A stretch of 64,000 bases of DNA from Candidatus Bathyarchaeota archaeon (GTDB taxonomy: Archaea > Thermoproteota > Bathyarchaeia > Bathyarchaeales > Bathycorpusculaceae). The notes beneath the pieces were generated by a model, which saw only the letters and a list, made by a program, of their open reading frames with translations, was not told where the DNA came from and searched no databases. A program made the position numbers and the translations under genes. This document shows, one piece after another, positions 53,137 to 61,275 of this stretch (positions are counted from its first letter, which is position 1; every line of letters begins with the position of its first letter). Location: the NCBI GenBank assembly GCA_026014615.1, contig JAOZHZ010000020.1, positions 248,001-312,000 of the forward strand. Direction: 5' to 3'.

Positions 53137-53628
53137 TTACTGGACTCTGAGGAACTGGCAACCTACTTTTTCCGCCGCAGCCGCGTCAGTATCGGCGTTG
53201 CCAACAAACAAAACCTCCCCCACTGGCACCTTCAACTCCCCGATGACCTTCAAAAGTTGCTCTGCCCTGCTTACGCTGTCCTCCCGTGTCACCACGACAT
53301 CAAACGTTAGCCCAAACTGGTCCAGAATGGCGTCAACGACTCTTTTGCCCTGTAACGTAACCAACGCCCGCGGCTTCCCCTCGTTTTCACTGTATCTGTT
53401 CATTCCTTCTTCGCAGACTGTGACACGTTTTGTCACTGCCAGTTCTGCTTTGTCCCAAACTTCAAAAACCTTCAGACGCGTCTGTCCATCTAACTGCGAA
53501 ACTGTGTCCACCAGTGGACGAATCACATCTACCTGAATGATTTGCTTGAACTCGTCAAAGAGGGCTTCCCAGTCAATTGGCAAACGAACCAGCGTACCAT
53601 CCAAGTCGAAAACGACTGCCGAAATCAT
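53137..53628 (-). CDS. HAD-superfamily hydrolase
   Basis: 163 residues. Motif I is VVFDLDGTLVR (nucleophile Asp) and motif IV is VLFVGNADTDAAAAEK; a Lys/Arg in GKPRALVTLQGKR may serve motif II/III. It has a short helical cap. A phosphatase role is likely, substrate unknown. Its ATG overlaps the TGA of the ATP-grasp gene, so the two are coupled. Confidence 0.85.
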   Translation of the reverse strand: MISAVVFDLDGTLVRLPIDWEALFDEFKQIIQVDVIRPLVDTVSQLDGQTRLKVFEVWDKAELAVTKRVTVCEEGMNRYSENEGKPRALVTLQGKRVVDAILDQFGLTFDVVVTREDSVSRAEQLLKVIGELKVPVGEVLFVGNADTDAAAAEKVGCQFLRVQ

Positions 53629-54701
53629 CAGCTATACATGGCTCCCAAAACTTTGCCGTCTTTAACTAGCCGAGCAGGCGCATCCATATGTCTGATCCAG
53701 TACAAATCCGCGGGCAAAACGTTGTATTTGGGCATTTCAGGAATTGACTCCTTGAACGCCAGCCGCGTGTACAAGTACGGGATGTTGGCGCAGTAGTCTT
53801 TGCGGACGATTTTGCTTGCGAAACTGAAGAAAAAGCTGGTCGTAAACATGCGTCCTGGGTTAATTTCGGTTACACAGGGGACGCCCGAGGCGTTTTCTTT
53901 TAAGTCCACACTAGCTATGCCGCTGAAGTTGGAGTCTATGGCTAAAACGGCTTCGGTGCCAATCCTGTTCACTTCTTCATCATGCACGGTTCTTTGCACG
54001 GCGGGGGTTCCCGTGATGCCCGAAGGCGCCAAATACGCATAAATATACTCCAACCGCTCCCGAGCCATCGAAGTCACCAACTCGCCCTCCTTCCAGAGGC
54101 TGTGAAACGCGATGTTTCTACCTGGCAGATGCTCCTGCGCAATAAACTCCCAATCTACCCCACGGCTCCGCCAATACTTAATCCAATTCACAGCGGTTTC
54201 TTTATTGTCAGCGGGAGTGCTACCTTTACCGCCCGCCCCATGTCTTGCCCTAATCCATATCGGACTGCCGAATTCCTCAAACGCCCTATCTATGTCATCC
54301 TCTGCGCGGACTTTCAGTGTTCGGGCGACAGGCACGTTTTTTTGTTTCCAGACTTTGGCGGATTCTAGTTTGTCTTGGCAAGCTTTCACGGCAGTCTTCG
54401 ACGGCAAATAAACGGGGGCATTGAGTTTTTCTCGGTTTTCCGACACCACTTCCACTTCGATGTCGGGTTGTGCATGTAAGAACTCAATGTTTTCTTTGTG
54501 GATAATTTCGTTGAGTTTGTTGATGTAGGCGGGGTCTTTTGCTCGGGGCACCAAATATCGCGCATCTGTAATCGCTAAATTCAGGAAATAATCGTTGGAG
54601 TCTGTTCCAACTAAAGTCAAGTTTTCAGGAGCTGCCCTTAGCGACTTCGTGAAATTTATGCCTGCAGGTCCACCCGCACCCGTACACAAGATTCGTTTCA
54701 T
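53628..54701 (-). CDS. ATP-grasp enzyme, carbamoyl-phosphate synthase-like
   Basis: 357 residues from ATG 54701 (MKRILCTGAGG). A Rossmann-like start, VGTDSNDYFLN, ATP-grasp lysine regions (KTAVKACQDKLESAKVW, IWIRARHGAGGKGS), then FIAQEHLPGRNIAFHSLW and metal ligands in VTEINPGRMFT. It resembles CarB-like ATP-grasp proteins that activate carboxylates in poorly known pathways. Pairing with a HAD phosphatase suggests a small biosynthetic unit. Confidence 0.85.
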   Translation of the reverse strand: MKRILCTGAGGPAGINFTKSLRAAPENLTLVGTDSNDYFLNLAITDARYLVPRAKDPAYINKLNEIIHKENIEFLHAQPDIEVEVVSENREKLNAPVYLPSKTAVKACQDKLESAKVWKQKNVPVARTLKVRAEDDIDRAFEEFGSPIWIRARHGAGGKGSTPADNKETAVNWIKYWRSRGVDWEFIAQEHLPGRNIAFHSLWKEGELVTSMARERLEYIYAYLAPSGITGTPAVQRTVHDEEVNRIGTEAVLAIDSNFSGIASVDLKENASGVPCVTEINPGRMFTTSFFFSFASKIVRKDYCANIPYLYTRLAFKESIPEMPKYNVLPADLYWIRHMDAPARLVKDGKVLGAMYS

Positions 54702-54924
54702 ATAGTCCACGCCCAACCTTAGAACCCAAACAACGGGTGTCTGAGTCTGCTGGCATTATGAGAAGCAACCAATTTATATTAATTCTCAACAGGTACTGAA
54801 CCGTGGTGCCTCGCCAAATCAATTTGGCAGGTATTCTCAGTTGCTTTTCTAAGCTTTTGGCGTTTCTGGTTTGCAGTAATGTTAATTAACAGTTTTTCCT
54901 CTGGAAATATGGAGGCTGTTGATT

Positions 54925-55383
54925 TTGTCTTGGGAAATATTTGACCAAACCGTACTTGATAAAATAAAGCAACAGAAAGAGTTTGAGGACCAGACAGTTG
55001 AGAAGTTGACCCCGCTGTATGAGTCCGCAAAGAACCCCCTCGTTAAACTCCACATTCACGGCATTATCTTGGACACCATGAAACACTCTGAAGCGTACCA
55101 GATGCTCATCGATTTGAATGCAAGCGCAGTTATGGGCAAGGAAAGCGAAGAACTCGGAAAAGAAGAGCTTGAAAGTCACATCGCTGAAGAAGCAAAAATG
55201 CTGAAGCAAGCACAGGAAATCAGTGAAGGCATAAAGGACAAGAAGATTAAGCAGTTGGTGCTGAACATACTGGAAGACGAGAAGCGGCACCACCGAATCC
55301 TGAAAGAGATGATGGAGGTTCTTGAAAAAGAATCCGCCGAATGGGACGCCTACCTCTACGACCTCATAACTGGCTTCCCTTAA
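54925..55383 (+). CDS. Ferritin-like helical protein
   Basis: 152 residues from TTG 54925, nine bases after GGAGG (54911-54915); TTG 54919 is too close. Long helices include KQQKEFEDQTVEKL, GIILDTMKHSEAYQML, ESHIAEEAKMLKQA and LEDEKRHHRILKEMM. The E-x2-H-type pairs (DTMKHSE, EDEKRHH) suit a ferritin/rubrerythrin diiron site. There is no rubredoxin domain. Confidence 0.75.
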   Translation: MSWEIFDQTVLDKIKQQKEFEDQTVEKLTPLYESAKNPLVKLHIHGIILDTMKHSEAYQMLIDLNASAVMGKESEELGKEELESHIAEEAKMLKQAQEISEGIKDKKIKQLVLNILEDEKRHHRILKEMMEVLEKESAEWDAYLYDLITGFP

Positions 55384-55515
55384 CCTTTTTTCCACCAAGA
55401 ATCTATACCTGCCGCCGTGAACTATGTTTAAGCGCTGAAGCTTCAACAAAACTTATGAAGCAGTTACCAATCCAATAGTGTAGTCTCTTAACAAAAAGAG
55501 ACAAACCGCATCTAT

Positions 55516-55593
55516 GGGCCGATCGTCTAGCCTGGTTAGGACGTTGGCTTTACGAGCCAAAGGTCGCCGGTCCGAATCCGGCTCGGCCCACCA
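55516..55593 (+). tRNA. tRNA-Val (UAC)
   Basis: Acceptor GGGCCGA pairs with TCGGCCC, followed by A and an encoded CCA. The anticodon stem TTGGC/GCCAA carries loop TTTACGA with anticodon TAC. T-arm GCCGG-TCCGAAT-CCGGC. No intron. Confidence 0.95.
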
Positions 55594-55627
55594 TCTCTTC
55601 TCAAAAAGTTTAAGTTCTTTGTTTTTT

Positions 55628-56064
55628 CTAAAAGAAGGGGTAGCGCCATGTTTTACATTGCTTGGATTGTGACTTCTCCACTTGCGATTTGGTTACTTCT
55701 TTGACGATGGAGTCTTCGACGTGTCTTGTCCAAAAGCATTTCTGGGACATCAACGGCAAGGAAAAGCACTGATAACAAAACTGTTTCGACGCCTACCACG
55801 GCGAGGTTCTGTACCCATTTCCGATGCCTATGTGGATTTGGAAGTCGTTGGTTTGTCCACTAATGAGGATGGTGAATGCTCTGTCAGCGGTGATTATGTC
55901 TCTGAGTATTCCTGCTTTTTGAGCCTGTATTATGTATCCAAGTGGCGCGGCTTTTGACTGCGTTTTGTATCCTTCACTGTCGAGTTGGCTTACTATTTGT
56001 TTGCACAGTTGGTTAAGGTCTTTGTTTCTGTTGGTGTATACCGTAAAATCCGTTCAGAAACCAT
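55628..56064 (-). pseudogene. Conserved small-protein gene with three single-base frameshifts
   Basis: ATG 56064 has GGTGAG five bases upstream. The coding sense is clear but moves between frames. MVSERI leads to NRNKDLNQLCKQIVSQLDSE, then IIQAQKAGILRDIITADRAF and TILISGQTNDFQIHIGIG. A shift gives WVQNLAVVGVETVLLSVLF and LAVDVPEML, and another gives WTRHVEDSIVKEVTKSQVEK, with stop TAG 55628. The shifts fall in homopolymers at 56045-56048, 55818-55820 and 55732-55735. The repaired product is about 145 residues. I recall similar unnamed small proteins in related archaea, but no function. Confidence 0.75.
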
Positions 56065-56140
56065 TAGACTCACCGTAACCTTTACGGTGAAGCCTTCATA
56101 TAAGGAAATGTGACTGCCAACAAACAGTAACTAACGCTTG

Positions 56141-56938
56141 CTAAGACTTTGGGGCTGCATTTGCGTTTGTAACAGAATTCAGAAAGGCAAAAGTCTTTTT
56201 CGGGTTGAAAACAGTAAAATTCGCTTTTCGTAGCCTTCTGCCAACTCTGCCGATTAAGCCCGCTGCGTCCGTGCCCAACTTGTAAACCAACGCGTGCTCA
56301 AACATGCCTAAAGTCTCCACATCGATAACGTCACGGCTTAGTCCTGCCTGAGCCACCGCCACGTTAAGCTCTTCACGGGAAGCGCCAATAATTATAAGGC
56401 GGTCTATCAGCGAATCTTTCAAATGTAGGAGTTTGCGGGTTTGGGTGGGCTGAAGGTCGGCTTCTATGAGGTTTTCTTGGGCGTTTACTTCTAAGACCTT
56501 AAGTTCTAAGGGGAGATTTTCGCTGATGCCCCATAACTCTGCCATTTTTTTGAGGGTCGTTTTTTCTCCGTTGGTTAGGTGTTTCTGCAGGCGACTCAGT
56601 GATACGACAGCGGGAACCGTGTTTGGCTCAAAAACCCCTACGTCTACAACAAGCGCCTCGGCGTTTTTGTCTAATCCCGTCACGTAGCCTTTTAGGTTGG
56701 AGAATTTTTTCACGTTCTCCACGCTGACCGGACAAAAACCGCCTGCTTCCCTCTCCAGCAACTTCGTGGCGATGGTTTCATCTTCTCCTGAAACCTCCAA
56801 CTGCACCCATTTTCCCGCTGCAGTGCCCACGACTTTTACTTCCACATTCAAGTCGCCCAGCAAGTCCGAGAGGATTGGATCTATCTGTTTTAGCTGGTGG
56901 GAATTGTAAATCTTAACCATCAAAGTAAGCGCCGTCAT
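56141..56938 (-). CDS. DUF2110 family protein
   Basis: 265 residues. Alpha/beta opening (MVKIYNSHQLKQIDPILSDL), then a middle RNA-binding-like segment GYVTGLDKNAEALVVDVGVFEP and helical SDRL-type C-terminus. DUF2110 genes often sit beside TFE in archaea, as here. Its ATG overlaps the HD gene's TGA, so it belongs to the tfe - HD - DUF2110 transcript. Molecular function unknown. Confidence 0.78.
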   Translation of the reverse strand: MTALTLMVKIYNSHQLKQIDPILSDLLGDLNVEVKVVGTAAGKWVQLEVSGEDETIATKLLEREAGGFCPVSVENVKKFSNLKGYVTGLDKNAEALVVDVGVFEPNTVPAVVSLSRLQKHLTNGEKTTLKKMAELWGISENLPLELKVLEVNAQENLIEADLQPTQTRKLLHLKDSLIDRLIIIGASREELNVAVAQAGLSRDVIDVETLGMFEHALVYKLGTDAAGLIGRVGRRLRKANFTVFNPKKTFAFLNSVTNANAAPKS

Positions 56939-57462
56939 GACTCTTCAACCAACGCTGCTATTTCATCATGAATCATCTGCACCCTATCCGCCGCTGCATC
57001 CAACTGCTCTTCTCTAAGCTTGTTAATAGTTACTTCGATGGGTGCGCGTTTGCCGTTTTCGATGAGTTTGTCGGCGTAAGAAACAATCTTCTGCTCAATC
57101 GTTGTAGGCATGTAGTTGCCTTCAGGCCAGCATAGTTTTTTTGCTTCTGCGGGGGTTATGCCGCCGCCCATGTGACGCTCAATAATCTCAATTATCTGCT
57201 CGGGTAAGCCTTGTTTGCGGGCTAATTCTGCTCCCTCAACCACATGATTGACCGAATGTGTTTTTCCGCGTCCAAGATCATGCAGAAGAGCACCAATCTC
57301 GACAAGCTCAACGTCAATGTTTACGCCTTTTTTTCGGCAAACCTGCGCCGTCTCTACCGCAAGCTCCGAGACTGCTTTACAGTGAGCGATAACTTTTTTT
57401 GAACAGTGGTTTTCTTGGAGAACTTTTAGCGCTTGCTCCCGTGAGGGAACCTTGCTACTCAC
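56935..57462 (-). CDS. HD-domain phosphohydrolase (archaeal HDIG type)
   Basis: 175 residues from GTG 57462, with AAGGA upstream; it overlaps the tfe stop by 8 bases. The metal site is spread over VIAHCKAVSE, IGALLHDLGRGKTHSVNH, IIERHMGGG and VSYADKLIE, the His-HD-Asp set. Substrate unknown; nucleotide or cyclic nucleotide hydrolysis is usual for HD proteins. Confidence 0.85.
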   Translation of the reverse strand: MSSKVPSREQALKVLQENHCSKKVIAHCKAVSELAVETAQVCRKKGVNIDVELVEIGALLHDLGRGKTHSVNHVVEGAELARKQGLPEQIIEIIERHMGGGITPAEAKKLCWPEGNYMPTTIEQKIVSYADKLIENGKRAPIEVTINKLREEQLDAAADRVQMIHDEIAALVEES

Positions 57463-57967
57463 CAAGTTCCTTCCTAAGCTGTTCAACTTTCTCGCTTAGC
57501 TTCACAATTAGGCGGTCGTTGTCTGAATGCTCAAGAGCTTTACCGCAGACGCCGCAGTGGAAAACTGCCTCAACAGCTTCTTCAAAAGTTACTCGCCTAC
57601 ACCCAGGCGTGTTACAGTAGTAAAAGTCGTGGTTTACTTCGTAGTCTAGTCGCACAGTGAGTTTTTCGAGAACGCGTCGTTTCTGGCTCAGGATAAAGCC
57701 TTCCAGTTGGTCTGGTTGGAGCCTCCAATGGAAGATGAACCACCCCGTTTTGGGGTCTCTTGTTCTGCGCAGACTCACCAATGAATGGTCGTAGAGTTTG
57801 TAGAGGATTTTGCGGACAGAATTTAACCTAATGCCCGTCTTGTTGGCTATTTCGTCGTCGGTTATTTCATCCACGTTCTTAAGATTCTCAATTAACAGAA
57901 CTGCCTCTTCCTCTCCGAGGGAAGTTGCCACCTTCATCAAAGTTGCGTCGTCAATGGTAGATAACAT
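57455..57967 (-). CDS. tfe: Transcription factor E, alpha subunit (TFE)
   Basis: 170 residues from ATG 57967. An N-terminal winged helix (ITDDEIANKTGIRLNSVRKILY ... SLVSLRRTRDPKTGWF) is followed by a helical linker and a zinc ribbon, CNTPGCRRV ... CGVCG. TFE helps TBP/TFB open the promoter. TATA at 57983-57992 lies 25 bases ahead, so the mRNA should be leaderless; the TTG at 57982 is rejected for that reason. Confidence 0.93.
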   Translation of the reverse strand: MLSTIDDATLMKVATSLGEEEAVLLIENLKNVDEITDDEIANKTGIRLNSVRKILYKLYDHSLVSLRRTRDPKTGWFIFHWRLQPDQLEGFILSQKRRVLEKLTVRLDYEVNHDFYYCNTPGCRRVTFEEAVEAVFHCGVCGKALEHSDNDRLIVKLSEKVEQLRKELGE

Positions 57968-57982
57968 AGTCTGGTTCCACAA

Positions 57983-57992
57983 TCATATAATA
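57983..57992 (-). promoter_or_regulatory. TATA box of tfe
   Basis: TATTATATGA on the minus strand, about 25 bases before ATG 57967; fits a leaderless start. Confidence 0.6.
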
Positions 57993-58057
57993 CAGATGGG
58001 GTCTCCCATAAAACTCTTCTCAATTTAGACTCAATAAACAAACATTCAACTTTGAAG

Positions 58058-58597
58058 CTACTGGACCTTTTTGCCTCTTTCTTGAGGGACTATATGCATG
58101 TTCGCGTGTTCAAAAGGCTGCCCCAAGGTTTCACCTTTAAAGAAACGGTCAAGAAATATTGCAAGCGCAGCGCATTCTGAATGTGGTTGATTGCCCACTG
58201 CCACGTTGAAATCAGAAAATTCGGCGTCATAGAATTCTCGGGGGACCTTCTGGCTGCCCGCCAACACCAAAACGTCCTTGCCCGCGCCCTTTATTCGTTC
58301 CATCACGTCACTTGATTGAATGTTCTCTCCGTACGCCGTTAAATGAACCACCACGCCGCCGTTGGTTTTCCAGTCTCGGACGGTTGTTTTCCATTTGGTT
58401 CCCATTTCAAAAAAGAAGTCGCCGCCCCAAGTATCCGTAACCTTCTGTACGGTATGCTTGATTTTCTCATCCACCGCTTCGGAAAGCACAAATCCCGCCG
58501 CACCCAAAGCCCGCGCTGACAAGGCAACATGGCTGGTTAACCTGACATCACGTTGTGGTCGGTGTCCCCACCTTAAAACAACAACTTTAGCTTGCAT
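58058..58597 (-). CDS. trm56: tRNA (cytidine(56)-2'-O)-methyltransferase
   Basis: 179 residues, archaea-specific SPOUT enzyme that methylates C56 of the T-loop. VVLRWGHRPQRDVRLTSHVALSAR is the hallmark opening; the SAM knot is near DVLVLAGSQKVPREFYD and NVAVGNQPHSECAALAIFLD. It follows hflX after 12 bases. Confidence 0.93.
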   Translation of the reverse strand: MQAKVVVLRWGHRPQRDVRLTSHVALSARALGAAGFVLSEAVDEKIKHTVQKVTDTWGGDFFFEMGTKWKTTVRDWKTNGGVVVHLTAYGENIQSSDVMERIKGAGKDVLVLAGSQKVPREFYDAEFSDFNVAVGNQPHSECAALAIFLDRFFKGETLGQPFEHANMHIVPQERGKKVQ

Positions 58598-58609
58598 GGT
58601 TTCCCCTTT

Positions 58610-59881
58610 CTATGGTAGTTTAGGTTTTATTTCGATTTTTCCCTGCATATCTTCGACGCGTTTTCGGAGTTTCTCCGCGAACTCTGGGTCTGCTTCCAAC
58701 TGGACCTGCACGGCGCTGTCTGTGTAGTCAATTTTTTTCACGTCTGCGCCTTTGTGGACCCACGAAACCAGCGACATAGTTGTATCAGTCATGGGCACGG
58801 AAAAGTTTACTTCAACGTACTCCTCCAACCGCTTAAGAATCTCTTGCCGCAACTGGCTAAAGTTTGTTCGGGCTTTAGCTGAAATAAGCATAGGATTCTT
58901 AGTTTCCTCTTTGAGGGCTTCAAGCTTTTGTTGAGCTTCTTCTTCGGTTAAACAGTCAATTTTGTTGAGCGCAGTTATCACAGGTACGCCTGAGGCGCCT
59001 ATCTGGTCAATTGTTTTCTGGCAGGTGCGGTTCTTTTTGCGTATGGTTTCCAAAGGCTCGTTTATGTCCAGCACCACAATTATGAGGTCCGAGTAGATGG
59101 TTTCTTCCAGCGTTGAAAGAAACGCTTCGATAAGCGTCAGGGGCAGGCGGTCGATGAAGCCCACCGTGTCCGTAAGCAGAAACCGCCGTTTAGAAAACTC
59201 TATCAGACGCGTCGTCGTGCTAAGCGTCGTAAACAAAGCATTGTTCACTTCTGCGGTTTCTTCTGCTAAGGCGTTGAAGAGGCTGCTTTTGCCTGCGTTC
59301 GTGTAGCCCGCCAGCGAAACCGAGTAAAAACCCAATGCAGTTCGCCTTTCCCTGTGAAGAACCCGTTTTTCGCGTATTTGCTTCAGTTTTTGCTGGATGG
59401 TGTGGATTTGCCGTTTTATGGCTTCACGGTAAATGTCGGCTTCGTATATGCCGATACCCATGAAACCCGGTTGTTCTCCTCTCTTAAACAGCCTGACTTT
59501 TTCCTTCGCATGCTTAAGTTCGTTTTTGAGGGTTGCCAACTGAATTTGAAGCTGGGCTTCGGTTGTGGTTGCGCGTTTGTTGAAGATTTCTAGAATCAAC
59601 TGGAAGCGGTCGATGTTTTCGATTTTGGTGGCTTTCGCCAAATTGTACGCTTGAATTGCCCTGAGGGGGTTGTCAAAAATTACTTTTTCCGCGCCCGTTT
59701 CTTTAACTAAGTCAGCAAGTTCTTCGACTTTTCCTCTGCCTATCTGGTAGCGGGCGTCTGAACGTCTGGTCTGCTCCATCTCCGCAACCACGATGTATCC
59801 CGCGGATTCAGCTAGCCCTCTAAGTTCAGGTAAACTGGATTGTTCCCGGTTGAGACGGCGCTGCACTATGATTACTTTCGT
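58610..59881 (-). CDS. hflX: GTPase HflX
   Basis: About 423 residues. Ribosome-associated GTPase: N-terminal domain with IGRGKVEELADLV and FDNPLRAIQAYNLAK, then G1 LAGYTNAGKSSLFN, G2/G3 TLSTTTRLIEF and LTDTVGFIDRLP, and G4 ALNKID. The frame is open across the upstream gene, but no ATG, GTG or TTG lies at the expected N-terminus. The conserved KVIIVQRR would follow an ACG at 59881, one base after the MBF1 TAG and 11 bases after GGGAGAG. GTG 59866 is the first standard start and would cut into that strand. Confidence 0.88.
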   Translation of the reverse strand, partial: TKVIIVQRRLNREQSSLPELRGLAESAGYIVVAEMEQTRRSDARYQIGRGKVEELADLVKETGAEKVIFDNPLRAIQAYNLAKATKIENIDRFQLILEIFNKRATTTEAQLQIQLATLKNELKHAKEKVRLFKRGEQPGFMGIGIYEADIYREAIKRQIHTIQQKLKQIREKRVLHRERRTALGFYSVSLAGYTNAGKSSLFNALAEETAEVNNALFTTLSTTTRLIEFSKRRFLLTDTVGFIDRLPLTLIEAFLSTLEETIYSDLIIVVLDINEPLETIRKKNRTCQKTIDQIGASGVPVITALNKIDCLTEEEAQQKLEALKEETKNPMLISAKARTNFSQLRQEILKRLEEYVEVNFSVPMTDTTMSLVSWVHKGADVKKIDYTDSAVQVQLEADPEFAEKLRKRVEDMQGKIEIKPKLP

Positions 59882-59882
59882 T

Positions 59883-60422
59883 CTAGGGTTTACTCTCCCT
59901 TGCTTTTTTGCTGATTTTGATGGCGTCGCCCAGCGTGAATTCGCGGTTTGCCGCCTTCGGAATGGGAACCTTCTCCTCCGCCACAGGAACAAGAAGCTTG
60001 ACTTTCAGGGTATGCTCAAGTTTAGCGACTAGCTGGTCGTTGGGCGCCATTTTACCTGTTTCGATTTTGCGCAGCACAGACTCTTTTTCGTTAATTTTCT
60101 TGCCCAAGTCCTCGTGGCTTAACCCCGCCTTCTCGCGTGCCTCACGGATGACTTCTGCGTAGTCTTCCACGATTTCTTGGCTAGTGTCTACTCGGGTGAT
60201 TATGACTTTCTTTTTTATCTGAATTGGCCTGCGCGTTGCTGTACTTTGCCCTGTGAAGGTTGGCGCCTGAAATGTGGGGGCAGGTTTGGGTTCTTCCCAG
60301 ACTACTTTTCCGTGTTTTGAGCATTGAGGACATACGGTTAGTTTGGCGCCTTCAATTACAACACGCATGGGCGCTTCGCGAATTTTGCGTCCGCAGACTT
60401 CGCATCGCAACAGATTATTCAC
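59883..60422 (-). CDS. mbf1: Multiprotein bridging factor 1 (archaeal MBF1)
   Basis: 179 residues. N-terminal zinc ribbon CEVCGRK ... CPQCSKHG, a flexible linker, and a Cro/C1-type HTH (VIREAREKAGLSHEDLGKKI...VLRKIETGKMAPNDQLVAKLE). It links transcription to the translation machinery in archaea. GTG start. Located upstream of hflX and trm56 on one strand. Confidence 0.9.
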   Translation of the reverse strand: MNNLLRCEVCGRKIREAPMRVVIEGAKLTVCPQCSKHGKVVWEEPKPAPTFQAPTFTGQSTATRRPIQIKKKVIITRVDTSQEIVEDYAEVIREAREKAGLSHEDLGKKINEKESVLRKIETGKMAPNDQLVAKLEHTLKVKLLVPVAEEKVPIPKAANREFTLGDAIKISKKARESKP

Positions 60423-60493
60423 CTGATTTTACTTTGTATTACCCAATCTTTATACTTGTCGAACTAAAACAGCTACATTTACGGTGAAACCGC

Positions 60494-60958
60494 GTGGAAA
60501 ACCCACTTAAACGCATAAGAAGCATAGCTGACTATCAGTTCGGGCAAGGCGTAGGCAGCAAACTCTTTCCAGATGACGTGGAAATTCAGTATTCTCCCGC
60601 GACGGGCAGGATTCGGTACGTGACCCTAAACGGGGAAAGGCTTGCGACCCTGCGACCCACCGACAGCCTGCTTAGCTTAAGTGTGAAAGTCTCTGCTGAA
60701 CTGGCAAAAACATGCCCTGACCTACACTGTTTTGTTGCAGTTCGTCAGGATATAGCAAAGTTTGTAGCAGACGGAGGAGACGTATTCGCCGCTCACGTAG
60801 TCAAAGTGGATGAGGCGGTTCATGCTAAAGATGAAGTTATCGTCAAAGATGAAACAGGAAATGTGTTGGCGGTTGGGCGCGCCTTCCTTTCAGCAGCTGA
60901 GATGTTGACATTTACGACTGGTGTCGCCGTTAAAGTCAGACACGGAAACAACGGCTGA
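60494..60958 (+). CDS. PUA-domain RNA-binding protein
   Basis: 154 residues. The C-terminal 75 residues are a PUA domain (FVAVRQDIAKFVADGGDVFA, VKVDEAVHAKDEVIV, NVLAVGRAFLSAAEM). The N-terminal half (IADYQFGQGVGSKLFPDDVEI, GRIRYVTLNGERLATLRPTD) fits the module found with archaeosine transglycosylase-type proteins. It probably binds tRNA or rRNA. GTG 60494 with GGTGA seven bases upstream. Confidence 0.82.
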   Translation: MENPLKRIRSIADYQFGQGVGSKLFPDDVEIQYSPATGRIRYVTLNGERLATLRPTDSLLSLSVKVSAELAKTCPDLHCFVAVRQDIAKFVADGGDVFAAHVVKVDEAVHAKDEVIVKDETGNVLAVGRAFLSAAEMLTFTTGVAVKVRHGNNG

Positions 60959-61275
60959 ACTCTTCAAATGAAGTAATTTCACTGGTTTGTTTTTCTCTTT
61001 CTTTCCTTTGGTTCCCGTTCCAGAGCCCCAGCAAACCCATTTTTCAGAACCTTGGATAGTGTTTTTTGGACAAGACCTGAAAACAAAAAGTGTAAAATTC
61101 GCCAAAAATTGCCTTTTTTAACCTTTTTCCGTCGTTTCCTGCCGTTTCTAGCCGTCGGTTACGCCCAAATTGAACGCTGAATCAAAAAAGCAACCCAAAA
61201 CAGGCGCTTTGGCAGGGTAGGGGGGAGGCATAAAATTGTGGAAGAGAGAAACAAAAGAAAAGGGAAGAGTTGGGT
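60959..61275. other. Gene-free stretch downstream of pgk
   Basis: About 317 bases between convergent PUA and pgk genes. Apart from the 10-base repeat array at 61105-61154 I see nothing with a clear function. Confidence 0.5.
61105..61154 (-). repeat. Phased 10-base repeat array, copy 1
   Basis: Read on the minus strand, consecutive 10-base units are CGGCTAGAAA, CGGCAGGAAA, CGACGGAAAA and AGGTTAAAAA, with a degenerate fifth. Each carries GG at positions 2-3 (GA in one) and an A-tract at its end. A 32-base core matches copy 2 (63853-63922) at 29 positions in opposite orientation. Confidence 0.75.

Noticed and set aside
55682-55957. 91-codon plus-strand frame
   Set aside because: It is antisense to the frameshifted conserved gene on the minus strand, which has much better protein sequence and a clear SD.
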